Source: RGIG2945 sp045540355 (GTDB lineage Bacteria > Bacillota > Clostridia > Oscillospirales > Acutalibacteraceae). Taken from it: DNA of 64,000 nt. A program made the translations under genes and the position numbers. Shown here piece after piece: positions 43,841-54,256 of the stretch (positions are counted from its first letter, which is position 1; each line of letters starts with the position of its first letter). The DNA is taken from the NCBI GenBank assembly GCA_045540355.1, contig JAZQHB010000057.1, forward strand, positions 130,821 through 194,820. Direction: 5' to 3'. Under the pieces are notes generated by a model. It did not search any database. It was not told where the DNA came from and saw only the letters and a list, made by a program, of their open reading frames with translations.

Positions 43841-45844
43841 GTGGTATCTAAACTTTGGAAAACAAAGGAATATGATATTTCCGAAGTCCTCAGCATACAA
43901 AAGAATTATGACTTGCCGAGAGTGCAGGCTGTATTGACCGCCGCAAGAGATTTAAAAGAAGATGTCTGCAGTGTGGCTGACCCATATCTTTTTGACGATA
44001 TGAAGACAGCGGTTGACAGAATAAAGCTTGCAATAAGTAACAAAGAAAGAATTACTGTTTACGGTGACTATGACGCTGACGGTGTAACCGCGACGGCGTT
44101 ACTTTACTTATACTTGAAAGAAAACGGTGCTGATGTTGACACCTATATCCCGGACAGGATGAATGAGGGTTACGGTCTTAATGAAAATGCCGTAAGAATG
44201 TTAAAAGCACAAGGAACAAACCTAATCGTGACGGTTGATAACGGCATAGGTTCTATTACACTTTCAAAGCTTATAAAAGAATTATCAATGGATTTGATAG
44301 TAACAGACCACCACTTGGGCGGTGATGAAATTCCCGAAGCTGTAGCTATACTTAATTGCAACACGGCGGGTTATAAGGGCAATTTCAAAAGCTTTGCCGG
44401 AGTAGGCGTGGCATTTAAGCTTGTCTGTGCATTAGAGGGTAACAGTGAGCGAATTTTAGAAAAATATGCAGACATCGTTGCAATAGGCACAGTCGGTGAT
44501 GTTATGCCGATGATTGATGAAAACAGGATTATAGTCAAAAAAGGCATAGAGCTGATTGAAAGAGCACCAAAAACGGGAATTGCATCTCTTGTAAAATTTG
44601 CAGACATAGGTCAAAGAGCAATTACTGCAAGCTCGATAGCATTCGGTATAGTGCCGAGGATAAATGCAGCAGGCAGAATGGGTTCAGCCGTGACTGCCTT
44701 GGAATTACTTATAACGAACAATCCCGACAGAGCTGACGAATTAGCAGAACAGATTTGCAAAGAAAATACAAAAAGACATGAAACAGAGGCTAAAATTACC
44801 GCAGAAGCAGAGAAAAATCTGCTCGGGGATACTACAGACCGATATCAGAAAGTCATTGTTGCAGACGGCGATGATTGGCATGACGGAGTTATAGGAATAG
44901 TAGCCTCAAGAATTGTTGACAGATTCGGCAAACCCGCAGTTATTGTTTCAAAGCACACAGACCTTGCAAAAGGCTCGGGAAGAAGCATCGACGGTTTTTC
45001 TCTCTATGATTCTCTCAATAAGGTTTCGCATCTGTTCAGTAATTTCGGAGGACACGAAAAAGCGGCGGGATTTTCTCTGAAATCTAATGATGTAGATACA
45101 TTCAAAAAAGAGCTTAATTCAAGCCTTAAAGATGTTGAAATGCCTCGCGTGGAATTGACACTTGATTGCGATATAGATATATCTGAAATAAATATTGAAC
45201 TCTGTGATTTTCTGAAGAATATGGAGCCCTTCGGAGTCGGCAATGAGGAGCCGTTATTCGGTATTTTTAAACTGAAAATAGAAAACATATCACCTGTTTC
45301 GAACGGCAAACATTTAAGACTTACATTCTCTCACGGCAACAACAGAATACAAGCTATGTATTTCGGAATGAGTGCAGATATGTTCGATTATAGTGTTGGC
45401 GATGTCGTTGATATCGCAGTAAATCTTGAAAGAAATGAATACATGGGCAGGGTAAGACCTGCGGTATATATCAGAGATATCAAACTGTCAAGCATGAATT
45501 TTGAGGATGTTTTCAAAGGTGAAAGAATTTTTGAAAAATATAAGCGAGGCGAAAAGCTGACACCTGATGAAGCCTTGTATATTATCCCTGAAAGAAATGT
45601 TCTTGAAGCGACATACAGATATATCAGAAATAACTTGTCGGCAAATCCCCTTGCTATATGTAAAAAAATCGGCTCTTTCGGCGAAAAATACGGAAGCGTG
45701 TTAGTCGCAACGGAAGCCTTGCTTGAACGACGACTTATAAAATATTCAGAAAAGAATACACTTGTTATAGACAGTACGGAAAAGACGGATATAAACTTAT
45801 CTGCTGTTCTGGTTGATTTGAAGGAGATAGCAAATGAACGATGA
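43841..45844 (+). CDS. recJ: Single-stranded-DNA exonuclease RecJ
   Basis: 5'-3' exonuclease on single-stranded DNA for recombination and repair. 667 residues: DHH-family motifs YGDYDADGVTATALL, TVDNGIGS, VTDHHLGGDEIPEA, DHHA1 motif NFGGHEKAAGFSL, then OB-type and Firmicute-specific C-terminal domains. GTG start with GGGGTGG upstream. Overlaps relA by 11 bases. Confidence 0.95.
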   Translation: MVSKLWKTKEYDISEVLSIQKNYDLPRVQAVLTAARDLKEDVCSVADPYLFDDMKTAVDRIKLAISNKERITVYGDYDADGVTATALLYLYLKENGADVDTYIPDRMNEGYGLNENAVRMLKAQGTNLIVTVDNGIGSITLSKLIKELSMDLIVTDHHLGGDEIPEAVAILNCNTAGYKGNFKSFAGVGVAFKLVCALEGNSERILEKYADIVAIGTVGDVMPMIDENRIIVKKGIELIERAPKTGIASLVKFADIGQRAITASSIAFGIVPRINAAGRMGSAVTALELLITNNPDRADELAEQICKENTKRHETEAKITAEAEKNLLGDTTDRYQKVIVADGDDWHDGVIGIVASRIVDRFGKPAVIVSKHTDLAKGSGRSIDGFSLYDSLNKVSHLFSNFGGHEKAAGFSLKSNDVDTFKKELNSSLKDVEMPRVELTLDCDIDISEINIELCDFLKNMEPFGVGNEEPLFGIFKLKIENISPVSNGKHLRLTFSHGNNRIQAMYFGMSADMFDYSVGDVVDIAVNLERNEYMGRVRPAVYIRDIKLSSMNFEDVFKGERIFEKYKRGEKLTPDEALYIIPERNVLEATYRYIRNNLSANPLAICKKIGSFGEKYGSVLVATEALLERRLIKYSEKNTLVIDSTEKTDINLSAVLVDLKEIANER

Positions 45845-48020
45845 TATGAAAAAAGCTTTTCTTGAAATGCGTTCTCTTATGGAGAAAAGCTGCAGCGAAG
45901 AAGATTTGTCGATGATAGACAGAGCTTTTGAGCTTGCGTCTAAGGCACATGAAGGTCAGAAGCGTCTTTCAGGTGAGGAATTTGTTTCTCATCCGCTTTG
46001 TGTTGCCCGAATACTTGCAAATATGGGTATGGATGCATCATCAGTAATAGCTGCGTTACTTCATGATACGGTTGAAGATACAGACCTTTCTATAGAAACA
46101 ATAATGCAGGACTTCGGTACGGATATAGCACTTTTGGTAGACGGCGTTACAAAGCTTGGTAAAGTGCCGCTTTCAACAAAAGAAGAAGTACAGGCAGAAA
46201 ACCTCAGAAAAATGCTCCTTGCCATGAACAAGGATATAAGAGTTATCATCATAAAGCTTGCTGACAGAATTCACAATCTGCGGACACTCGAGTTTATGCA
46301 ACCGCAGAAACGCCTTGACAAAGCCTTGGAAACGCTCGAAATATATGCACCGATTGCTCACCGATTAGGTATCAGAGCGATAAAGGAAGAGCTTGAAGAT
46401 TTGGCAATCAGCTTCCTTGACCCGGTAGCATATCACGAAATCGAACAGTCCCTTGAAAAGCAAAGCGGAACAAGAATGGAGTTCCTTGAAAATATAAAAG
46501 CAAAAATCGGTGAAAGAGTGCATCATACTATGCCTCATGCAAAAATTGACGGCAGAATCAAGAGCGTTCACGGCATATATAAGAAAATGTATATGCAGAA
46601 TAAAAATTTTGATGAAATATATGATGTTTATGCGGTAAGGGTTATCGTAGATACAGTTGAAGAATGTTATAATTGTTTTGGTATAATCCACGATATGTTT
46701 CAGCCTATCCTCGGCAGATTCAAAGACTATATTTCAACTCCAAAACCGAATATGTATCAATCCCTCCATACAACTGTTCTCGACAAAGAGGGAATACCTT
46801 TTGAAGTTCAGATAAGAACATGGGATATGCACCATACCGCCGAATACGGTGTTGCCGCACATTGGAAGTATAAAGCGGGAATGAACACAGGCAAAGAAAA
46901 GATAGAAGACCGCCTTGTATGGGTAAGACAGTTGCTTGAAAGTCAGACAGACAGCGGCGATGTTGAGGATATTGTCCGCACAATCAAAACCGACCTTGTA
47001 CCCGAAGAAGTGTTTGTCTTCACACCCAAAGGTGATGTTATTTGTCTGCCGCTCGGTGCAACGGTAATTGACTTTGCTTATGCAATCCATTCCGCAGTCG
47101 GCAACAAAATGGTGGGTGCAAAGGTTGACGGAAGAATCGTATCGCTTGATTATCAGGTTAAAACAGGTGAAATTGTTCATGTTCTGACATCATCTCAGCA
47201 GGGAAAAGGTCCGAGCAGAGATTGGCTGAAGATTGTAAAAACAAGTCAGGCGAGAAATAAAATCCGTTCATGGTATAAAAAAGAAAAAAGAGAAGAAAAC
47301 ATCATCGAAGGAAAGCTGGAGCTCGAAAGAGAATTCCGTCGAAACAATATGCGTTTTGATGATGAACAGTTTAACACATTTGTTATGGCTATTGCTGAAA
47401 GACAGAGATGCAAGACTATGGATGACTTCTTTGCGGCGATAGGATACGGAGGCATCAGTCTTAACAAGATGATGCCTAAGATAAAAGAGGACTACACAAA
47501 AGCTTACAGAGCAACTCCCAAAACCGAGCTGCTTGACCATAAACCTGTAAAGAAAACAAAATCCTCGGAAGGTATAGTTGTCGAGGGTGTTGATAACTGC
47601 CTTGTCAAGTTTGCAAGATGTTGTAATCCTCTGCCGGGTGATGATATTATCGGTTTTATCACAAGAGGGCATGGCGTGTCTGTCCACAAGAGAGATTGCA
47701 CCAATGTACCGAAATCAATACCTCTTTGTAACGAGCCCGAAAGATGGATAAATGCATATTGGGATAAGAATGTCAAGGAAGAATTCCAATCAACGCTCAT
47801 GATTACCGCGTTGAGCAGATTGGGACTTTTAGCCGATGTTTCAGGTCTTATTGCGGCATTGAGGGTTAATATTCATGCAACCAATACAAGAAGCATCAAA
47901 GACGGCAGATGTATGATGAGTATAACAATAACCGTCAACGGAGCAGAACACTTAAAGAGCGTTATTTCAAAGCTTGAAAAAATTGACGGCGTACTGATGG
48001 TAGAAAGGGCAACGATGTAA
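45834..48020 (+). CDS. relA: Bifunctional (p)ppGpp synthetase/hydrolase, RelA/SpoT family
   Basis: Stringent-response enzyme of 728 residues. The N-terminal HD hydrolase domain is intact (HPLCVARILANM, ALLHDTVEDTD), and the synthetase domain follows (KSVHGIYKKM, YDVYAVRVIVD, DYISTPKPNMYQSLHTTV). Then come TGS (EVFVFTPKGDVICLPLGAT), a conserved Cys/zinc-finger region (FARCCNPLPGDDIIGFITRG, quoted whole at 20 residues) and an ACT domain. It is therefore a true bifunctional Rel. Next to recJ and dtd, a common Firmicute order. Confidence 0.97.
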   Translation: MNDDMKKAFLEMRSLMEKSCSEEDLSMIDRAFELASKAHEGQKRLSGEEFVSHPLCVARILANMGMDASSVIAALLHDTVEDTDLSIETIMQDFGTDIALLVDGVTKLGKVPLSTKEEVQAENLRKMLLAMNKDIRVIIIKLADRIHNLRTLEFMQPQKRLDKALETLEIYAPIAHRLGIRAIKEELEDLAISFLDPVAYHEIEQSLEKQSGTRMEFLENIKAKIGERVHHTMPHAKIDGRIKSVHGIYKKMYMQNKNFDEIYDVYAVRVIVDTVEECYNCFGIIHDMFQPILGRFKDYISTPKPNMYQSLHTTVLDKEGIPFEVQIRTWDMHHTAEYGVAAHWKYKAGMNTGKEKIEDRLVWVRQLLESQTDSGDVEDIVRTIKTDLVPEEVFVFTPKGDVICLPLGATVIDFAYAIHSAVGNKMVGAKVDGRIVSLDYQVKTGEIVHVLTSSQQGKGPSRDWLKIVKTSQARNKIRSWYKKEKREENIIEGKLELEREFRRNNMRFDDEQFNTFVMAIAERQRCKTMDDFFAAIGYGGISLNKMMPKIKEDYTKAYRATPKTELLDHKPVKKTKSSEGIVVEGVDNCLVKFARCCNPLPGDDIIGFITRGHGVSVHKRDCTNVPKSIPLCNEPERWINAYWDKNVKEEFQSTLMITALSRLGLLADVSGLIAALRVNIHATNTRSIKDGRCMMSITITVNGAEHLKSVISKLEKIDGVLMVERATM

Positions 48021-48475
48021 TGAAAGCAGTGATTCAAAGAGTAAGTGAAGCATCTGTTTCTGTTGATGGAAAGGTGATTTCACAGATAGAAAAAGGGTAT
48101 CTCGTTTTACTCGGAGTAGTTGACGGAGATACCGAAAAAGAAGCGGATATTATGGCGGAAAAGCTTCTTAAGCTCCGCATATTTGAAGATGAAAATGAAA
48201 AGATGAATCTTTCAATCAAGGATGTTGACGGTGATATTCTGGTTGTATCGCAGTTCACTTTGTGTGCGGATTGCAAAAAGGGTAACAGACCTTCATTTAC
48301 ATCATCAGCAGCACCTGATGAAGCAAACAGACTTTATGAATATTTCACAGACAAGCTGAGAACAGAGATTAAAAATGTCGGTACGGGCGAATTCGGTGCA
48401 GATATGGATGTAGCACTTCACAATGACGGACCTGTTACGATTCTTTATGATACCGATTTGTGGATTAGGAAGTGA
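48020..48475 (+). CDS. dtd: D-aminoacyl-tRNA deacylase
   Basis: Removes D-amino acids from mischarged tRNA. 151 residues with SQFTL and the NDGPVT cross-subunit Gly-cisPro-like motif, both diagnostic. One-base overlap with relA (TAATG). Confidence 0.97.
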   Translation: MKAVIQRVSEASVSVDGKVISQIEKGYLVLLGVVDGDTEKEADIMAEKLLKLRIFEDENEKMNLSIKDVDGDILVVSQFTLCADCKKGNRPSFTSSAAPDEANRLYEYFTDKLRTEIKNVGTGEFGADMDVALHNDGPVTILYDTDLWIRK

Positions 48476-48479
48476 TTTT

Positions 48480-49124
48480 TTGCAGATAGAAATATTAAGC
48501 TCTCTTGAAATGGGCGAAAACTGCTACATTGTAACCGATGAAAACAGCGATGAGACTTTAGTTATAGATCCCGGATTTTTTAATGAAGATTTGAGAAAAG
48601 CCATTGAGAGTAAAAACATAAAATATATTTTACTGACCCACGGTCATTTTGACCATATTGCAGGTGTTGCAAAGCTTAAAAAGCTGACAGATGCAAAAAT
48701 CTGCATTGCTGAAGAAGATGAAATCTGCCTTTATGATGACGAGGAAAATCTTGCTGAAATGGCAGGTGAATTACCGATTGAAAAAAGTAAGGCTGATATA
48801 ATCGTCAATGAGGGCGATGAGATAAAAATTGGTGACACACGGTTTTATGTCATGAAAACTCCGGGTCATTCAAAAGGTTCTGTATGTTACATCTGCAAAG
48901 AAGAGAGGGTAATCTTTTCAGGTGACACGCTTTTTAAAAGAACTGTCGGAAGAACCGATTTTAAAACCGGAAATATCGATGAAATGTATGCGACGCTCAA
49001 AAGGTTGGTTGACCTTGACGGAGACTATAAAGTTTTACCGGGTCACGGTCCCGAAACAACTCTGAATGACGAAAGAGTTGCAAATTTATATGTAAGAAGA
49101 ATGAACAAGAGGATGTCAGAATGA
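48480..49124 (+). CDS. Metallo-beta-lactamase-fold hydrolase, glyoxalase II-like
   Basis: 214 residues. Metal-binding LTHGHFDHIAG, then TPGHSKGS, FSGDTLF and PGHGPET. Short relative to glyoxalase II proper and lacking its C-terminal substrate helix region; a general thioester or sulfur-related hydrolase is likely. The TTG at 48480 with AGGAAG just upstream (overlapping the dtd stop) is preferred to an ATG at 48423 inside dtd. Its stop overlaps hemZ by ATGA. Confidence 0.87.
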   Translation: MQIEILSSLEMGENCYIVTDENSDETLVIDPGFFNEDLRKAIESKNIKYILLTHGHFDHIAGVAKLKKLTDAKICIAEEDEICLYDDEENLAEMAGELPIEKSKADIIVNEGDEIKIGDTRFYVMKTPGHSKGSVCYICKEERVIFSGDTLFKRTVGRTDFKTGNIDEMYATLKRLVDLDGDYKVLPGHGPETTLNDERVANLYVRRMNKRMSE

Positions 49125-50596
49125 TACTTGTAATTGATAATCATAAATTCCATTATGAAATGGAGAACTTGTGCAGAGTGTTTTTTCCTTATGAAAAAAT
49201 CTCTGTGACTACAGAGAATGAAAATGATAATAAAAAGGTGATAACAGGTCTATCGCAAACAGACGGTGTGTATAATATATCTGTAAAGGTGACATGCGAC
49301 GGTACTTCAATTGAAAAAAGCCATTCTGCCGATTCTGAAACGACGGAAGATGAGCTTGAAATCATAATGGCACAGAAGCTTTTTGAAGCCTTGTGTGAGC
49401 TTACGGGATATGTGCCTGATTGGGGTATACTCACAGGTGTAAGACCGTCAAAGCTTATGACAGCGATAGTCGAAGAAGTAGGCGAAGAAACTGCAAAAGC
49501 ATATTTCACTCAAAAGCTTAAAGTGTCGGAAAAAAAGACTGAGCTTGCACTGAATGTTGCAAAAGCGGAAGAAAAAATAATTGCAAATTCAAAACCTAAT
49601 TCAATAAGTCTTTATGTATCAATTCCTTTTTGCCCTACAAGGTGCAGCTATTGTTCGTTTGTATCACACTCAATCAAAAATGCACATAAGCTGATGCCCG
49701 TATATACAGAGTATCTCTGCAAGGAAATTGATGTTCTCGGCGAAACGGTCAAGGGATTGGGGCTTAAGCTTGAAAGTATTTATTTCGGCGGCGGTACACC
49801 GACAATACTCAATGCCGACCAACTCAAGCAGATTTTTGAAGCTATCGAAAGAAACTTCGATACATCAACGATAAGCGAGTACACAGTTGAAGCAGGCAGA
49901 CCAGATACAATAACTCAATCTGTACTTGAGGCTTTGAAAGAGGCAGGAGTAAGCAGAATAAGCATCAATCCGCAGACCTTTAACGAAGATGTGCTTGAAA
50001 AAATAGGCAGAGCACACAGTCCTTTGCGTACACTTGAAGCGTACAGAGTGGCAAGAGATGTCGGACACAAGAATATCAATATGGATCTGATTGCGGGCTT
50101 GCCGACAGATACATTGGAAAGTTTTGAAAATTCATTGAAGCAGACAATCGAGTTAGAACCCGAAAATATAACAGTACACACTCTGGCTTTGAAGCGTTCG
50201 GCAAAGCTTTTCCAAGAAAACGAATCTGAAATGTCAAGCGGAAAGCTTACTGCACAGATGCTTGAAACTGCAAGCAAGCTTTTGTATGAAAGCGGATATT
50301 TTCCATACTATATGTATAGACAGAGCAGATGTATAGGGAATCTTGAAAATGTAGGTTGGAGTAAACCCGGCTATGAATGTCTTTATAATATCTATATGAT
50401 GGAAGAATGTCATACGGTTTTAGCAGTAGGTGCAGGTGGGGTTACAAAGCTCAAGCAACCCGACGGACCTTACATTGAAAGAGTTTTCAATTATAAATAT
50501 CCCTATGAATATCTTGATAATTTTGATACTCTTATGGAGCGAAAGGCAAGAATAAGAGAATTCTATGAGGAGTACCCTTATGATAAAAGCGAGTAA
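49121..50596 (+). CDS. hemZ: HemZ-type radical SAM coproporphyrinogen dehydrogenase-like protein
   Basis: 491 residues. An N-terminal extension of about 160 residues, typical of HemZ and not of HemN, precedes the radical SAM cluster motif CPTRCSYC and the glycine-rich YFGGGTPTIL; ending YEEYPYDKSE. HemN-family enzymes oxidise coproporphyrinogen without oxygen. In species lacking other heme genes, as here, the role may be heme transfer or another reaction. Neighbourhood relA-dtd-MBL-hemZ is conserved in Clostridia. Confidence 0.88.
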   Translation: MILVIDNHKFHYEMENLCRVFFPYEKISVTTENENDNKKVITGLSQTDGVYNISVKVTCDGTSIEKSHSADSETTEDELEIIMAQKLFEALCELTGYVPDWGILTGVRPSKLMTAIVEEVGEETAKAYFTQKLKVSEKKTELALNVAKAEEKIIANSKPNSISLYVSIPFCPTRCSYCSFVSHSIKNAHKLMPVYTEYLCKEIDVLGETVKGLGLKLESIYFGGGTPTILNADQLKQIFEAIERNFDTSTISEYTVEAGRPDTITQSVLEALKEAGVSRISINPQTFNEDVLEKIGRAHSPLRTLEAYRVARDVGHKNINMDLIAGLPTDTLESFENSLKQTIELEPENITVHTLALKRSAKLFQENESEMSSGKLTAQMLETASKLLYESGYFPYYMYRQSRCIGNLENVGWSKPGYECLYNIYMMEECHTVLAVGAGGVTKLKQPDGPYIERVFNYKYPYEYLDNFDTLMERKARIREFYEEYPYDKSE

Positions 50597-51515
50597 TACA
50601 CTCATCTCAATAAATTCAAATGCACAAAAAGACGCACAGGATTTTATTACCGCCTGTGAAAACAGGTACAAGAGGATAATAAGCTCCGTCGTTGAAAGTA
50701 TATGCCAAAAGGGCGGTCATGAGGTTGTAATGCTCGCAGGTCCGAGTGCGTCGGGCAAGACAACAACTGCAAACAAGCTCGTTGAAGAATTGAAAAAACG
50801 CGGACACGATGCTTGCAGAATATCGCTTGACGATTATTATCTCGAAATAAATCAGATGCCGATTTTACCCGACGGGTCAAGAGATTTTGAATCGGTTGAT
50901 TCTCTTGATTTACCGCTTATTGCATCGACTCTTAATGAGCTGATAACAACGGGCAAAAGCGAGTTGCCGATATTTGATTTTCAGATACCTGCACGAAGCA
51001 AGGAAACAAGAAAAATTGAAATCGACGAAGGTGATGTGATAATCGTTGAGGGCTTGCACGCACTCAATCCGAAAATCTGCGACCGATTACCCGCTGAAAA
51101 CCTCTTTAAAATCTATATCAGCGTAGCATCGAGAATTTATGATAGCGGAAAACTTCTTTTACGCCGTGAAAATATCCGACTTGTCAGAAGAATGGTGAGG
51201 GATTTTCAATTCAGAAACAGCCCGATTGAACACACCTTGTCATTGTGGAAAAATGTCAGACGAGGCGAAAAGGAATATCTTTTCCCATATCAGGACTTGG
51301 CAGATGTAAGAATAAATTCAATTCATCTGTACGAGCCTTGTGTGTTTAAGGATATTGCATTACCTCTTTTAAAAGAAGTCAAAGAGGATTCTGAGTTTTA
51401 CACACAGGTGCAGGATATAATCAAAGGCTACGAAAATTTTGCGTCTGTCAATGATACAATGGTGCCGCAGGACTCTCTTCTGAGAGAGTTTTTGGGGTCG
51501 GGAACAGACAGTTGA
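50580..51515 (+). CDS. Uridine kinase-like nucleoside kinase
   Basis: 311 residues. Residues about 55-250 form a phosphoribulokinase/uridine-kinase domain: Walker A LAGPSASGKTT, ISLDDYY, VIIVEGLHALNP. A 50-residue N-terminal extension is seen. Probably phosphorylates uridine and cytidine or a related nucleoside, but the substrate is not certain in this long subgroup. ATG at 50580 (8 bases after GAGGAG) preferred to 50565; overlaps hemZ by 17 bases. Confidence 0.85.
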   Translation: MIKASNTLISINSNAQKDAQDFITACENRYKRIISSVVESICQKGGHEVVMLAGPSASGKTTTANKLVEELKKRGHDACRISLDDYYLEINQMPILPDGSRDFESVDSLDLPLIASTLNELITTGKSELPIFDFQIPARSKETRKIEIDEGDVIIVEGLHALNPKICDRLPAENLFKIYISVASRIYDSGKLLLRRENIRLVRRMVRDFQFRNSPIEHTLSLWKNVRRGEKEYLFPYQDLADVRINSIHLYEPCVFKDIALPLLKEVKEDSEFYTQVQDIIKGYENFASVNDTMVPQDSLLREFLGSGTDS

Positions 51516-51540
51516 TTTTTCTCTTTGAAAATGATAGAAT
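51512..51540 (+). promoter_or_regulatory. Promoter of the yabM-type gene
   Basis: TTGATT at 51512, 17-base spacer, TAGAAT at 51535; starts at the end of the kinase gene. Confidence 0.6.
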
Positions 51541-51575
51541 ATAACAACTAAAATATTATTCGGGAAGTGTTTTGC

Positions 51576-53360
51576 TTGGCTGAAAGAAAAAAACAATCCA
51601 TGCTGAACGGTGCATTTATTCTCGTTGTAGCAACAATGCTTGTAAAAGTAATAGGTGCACTTTACAAAATGCCTCTTACGGCTCTTATCGGAGAAGTCGG
51701 CAGAGGATATTTTAATTCAGCGTATGAGATCTATACACCCATTTATGCAATATCAATGGCGGGTTTGCCGATAGCCGTTTCTAAGATGGTATCTCAGCAG
51801 ATGGCATTGAAACGCTATCGTGATGTTCGCATGATAAAAAGTGTTGCCGCTAAGATATTTCTTATAACAGGTATTGTCGGCACTTTGATTTTATTAGGAG
51901 TTGCATATCCTTATGCGAATTTTATAACGAAATCACCTGACACCATCGCAAGTGTGTTAGCGATAGCACCGTCTATATTTTTCTGTTGTGTGATGTCGAC
52001 CTACAGAGGATATTATGAAGGTTTGAGAAACATGACACCAACCGCCGTATCTCAGGTTATAGAAGCTTTGGGTAAGCTCGTTGTGGGTCTTGCATTGGCA
52101 TTTGGTGTAGTTAAATACGGAATGGCACAGTTTAACAGCGGAGCAGAAGTGATTTTCGGAAAAGCTGTTACAAGTGAAGCTGAAGCTTTGAGTGCAATAT
52201 ATCCGTATTCCGCAGCGGCGGCAATATTGGGCGTAACATTGGGCACGATAGCAAGCTTTGTTTACCTCGTAATTCGTCACAAGGCAAAGGGCGACACGAT
52301 TACAAAGGAAGAATTGCTCGGTTCACCCGAACCGCTTACATTAAAAGAAACGACCAAAATGCTCATATCATTGGCAATCCCTATGGTTCTGAGCTCACTT
52401 GTACTTAACATCACTAATCTTATTGATACAACTACAATACAGAACAGATTGGCTTATGCGATAGAAACAGATTTACCTACGATAAAGGGAATGTATGAGC
52501 ACTCTTTGCTTGCAAGCGGAACCCTTGATAAGGATATTGCAAGATATCTTTACGGATGTTACGGTGCGGCACTTGACTTCAAAAATCTTATACCGACTAT
52601 TACAATGGCTTTGGGTGTAAGTGCTTTGCCTGCACTCTCGGCAGCATGGGCGGTCAGAGATGAAAAACAGTCAAAGGTTACGATTGAATCTGTTCTCAGA
52701 ATAACAATGCTTATTGCAATGCCCGCAGGTATCGGAATGGCGGTACTCGCTCAACCGATATTGACAATAGTCTACGGCGGCAGTGATGCACAGAACTTAA
52801 TTCCCATTGCAGCACCGATTATGGCTACTTACGGATATGCAATATTTCTTTTTGCACTCTCAACTCCGATTACAAATATGCTTCAAGCGATAGGCAGAGC
52901 AGACATTCCTTTAAAGGCGATTGTTGTCGGTGCAGTGGTAAAAATAATATGCAACTATGTTCTGGTAGGTACACCGAGCATCAATATCAACGGTGCGGCA
53001 ATAGGCTCAATTGTCTGTTATGTAATTGTCGTTTTGTGGAATTTAATTGCACTGATAAGATTATCAGGCGTAAAGCTCAACTTCATGTCTGTGTTTATCA
53101 AGCCTACCGTTGCTGCGGTGCTTTGCGGCGTAGCGGCATGGGCATCTAACGGTCTTTTACTCAAGGTTATACCGGCGGGTGATATGTCAAGTAAGCTCAA
53201 CGGGACTACAATTTCGGCAGTAATTGCGATAGGAATAGCAGTAATCGTATATGCAATTGCTCTGCTTTTAATCAAAGGAATATCAAAGGATGACCTTGAA
53301 ATGATACCAAAAGGCAAAAAAATAGCAAAAGTACTTGAAAAATTTGGATTTATAGGTTAA
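51576..53360 (+). CDS. MOP-superfamily lipid flippase, SpoVB/YabM type
   Basis: 594 residues with about 14 transmembrane helices; homologues move lipid-linked cell-wall or polysaccharide precursors. Opening region MLVKVIGALYKMPLTALIG and NLIDTTTIQNRL are typical of the YabM/SpoVB subfamily (PF01943-type fold). In Bacillus yabM also lies just before mazG (yabN). TTG at 51576, 8 bases after GGGAAG, preferred to GTG at 51567. Confidence 0.88.
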   Translation: MAERKKQSMLNGAFILVVATMLVKVIGALYKMPLTALIGEVGRGYFNSAYEIYTPIYAISMAGLPIAVSKMVSQQMALKRYRDVRMIKSVAAKIFLITGIVGTLILLGVAYPYANFITKSPDTIASVLAIAPSIFFCCVMSTYRGYYEGLRNMTPTAVSQVIEALGKLVVGLALAFGVVKYGMAQFNSGAEVIFGKAVTSEAEALSAIYPYSAAAAILGVTLGTIASFVYLVIRHKAKGDTITKEELLGSPEPLTLKETTKMLISLAIPMVLSSLVLNITNLIDTTTIQNRLAYAIETDLPTIKGMYEHSLLASGTLDKDIARYLYGCYGAALDFKNLIPTITMALGVSALPALSAAWAVRDEKQSKVTIESVLRITMLIAMPAGIGMAVLAQPILTIVYGGSDAQNLIPIAAPIMATYGYAIFLFALSTPITNMLQAIGRADIPLKAIVVGAVVKIICNYVLVGTPSININGAAIGSIVCYVIVVLWNLIALIRLSGVKLNFMSVFIKPTVAAVLCGVAAWASNGLLLKVIPAGDMSSKLNGTTISAVIAIGIAVIVYAIALLLIKGISKDDLEMIPKGKKIAKVLEKFGFIG

Positions 53361-53379
53361 AATATATCTTGATGTTAAA

Positions 53380-54198
53380 ATGAGAGGAAAAGCTCAAAGC
53401 ATGATTGATAATTTCTCATTCAAAAGCAAGTATGGTGTTGATGACCTGGTGAGTATCATGGCAATACTCAGAGGCGAGGGCGGATGTCCTTGGGATGCAG
53501 AGCAGACACACGAGAGTATAAAGAAAAATTTTATCGAAGAAACCTACGAGGTTATCGAGGCAATCAATAAAAACGATAAAGACTTACTTTGCGAAGAACT
53601 CGGAGATGCGTTGCTTCAGGTTGTTTTCCACGCACAGATGGAAAAGGAAGAAGGCACATTCGATTTCAGCGATGTTGCTGACGGAATATGCAAAAAACTT
53701 ATTGAACGCCATCCGCATGTTTTTGGTGATATAAAAGTTGACTCTGTAGGTGAAGTTCTCACAAATTGGGATAACATCAAGAGAAAATCAAAGGGACAGA
53801 AAGATCAGGCACAATCAATGCTCAAAATTCCGAAAGAGTTGCCTGCATTGATGCGTGCAGATAAGATTCAGCAGAAAGCTCATAAGGCAGGTTTTGATTG
53901 GGATTCCGTTGACGGAGCAATTGAAAAATTGCACGAAGAAACAACGGAGCTTGAAAATGCAATCAAAAACGGTGATACAGAAAACATCAAAGAAGAGTTG
54001 GGTGACTTACTGTTCTCGGCAGTCAACATTTCTCGTTTCGTCGATGTTGATGCGGAAGAAGCTTTAACTCTGGCAAACGACAAATTTATAAACCGCTTTG
54101 TTCAGGTGCAGAAAATGGCGAATGAAATCGGGCTTGATATGAATAATGCAAGCTTACAGGAGCTTGATGCACTTTGGGATAAAGCAAAAGAAAACTAA
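53380..54198 (+). CDS. mazG: Nucleoside triphosphate pyrophosphohydrolase MazG
   Basis: 272 residues with two MazG domains: CPWDAEQTHESIKKNFIEETYE and EELGDALLQVVFHA in the first half; HEETTELENAI and EELGDLLFSAVNISR in the second. Each has the paired acidic metal ligands EExxE and ExxD. It removes pyrophosphate from (d)NTPs, possibly also acting on ppGpp-linked stress. ATG at 53380 has no clear ribosome site; an ATG at 53401 with AGAGG 13 bases upstream is possible. Confidence 0.95.
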   Translation: MRGKAQSMIDNFSFKSKYGVDDLVSIMAILRGEGGCPWDAEQTHESIKKNFIEETYEVIEAINKNDKDLLCEELGDALLQVVFHAQMEKEEGTFDFSDVADGICKKLIERHPHVFGDIKVDSVGEVLTNWDNIKRKSKGQKDQAQSMLKIPKELPALMRADKIQQKAHKAGFDWDSVDGAIEKLHEETTELENAIKNGDTENIKEELGDLLFSAVNISRFVDVDAEEALTLANDKFINRFVQVQKMANEIGLDMNNASLQELDALWDKAKEN

Positions 54199-54256
54199 TT
54201 TGAATTAGATATCTGTTAAGGATGTTTAAATAAAAAATGGAAGGAAAGAATTTATT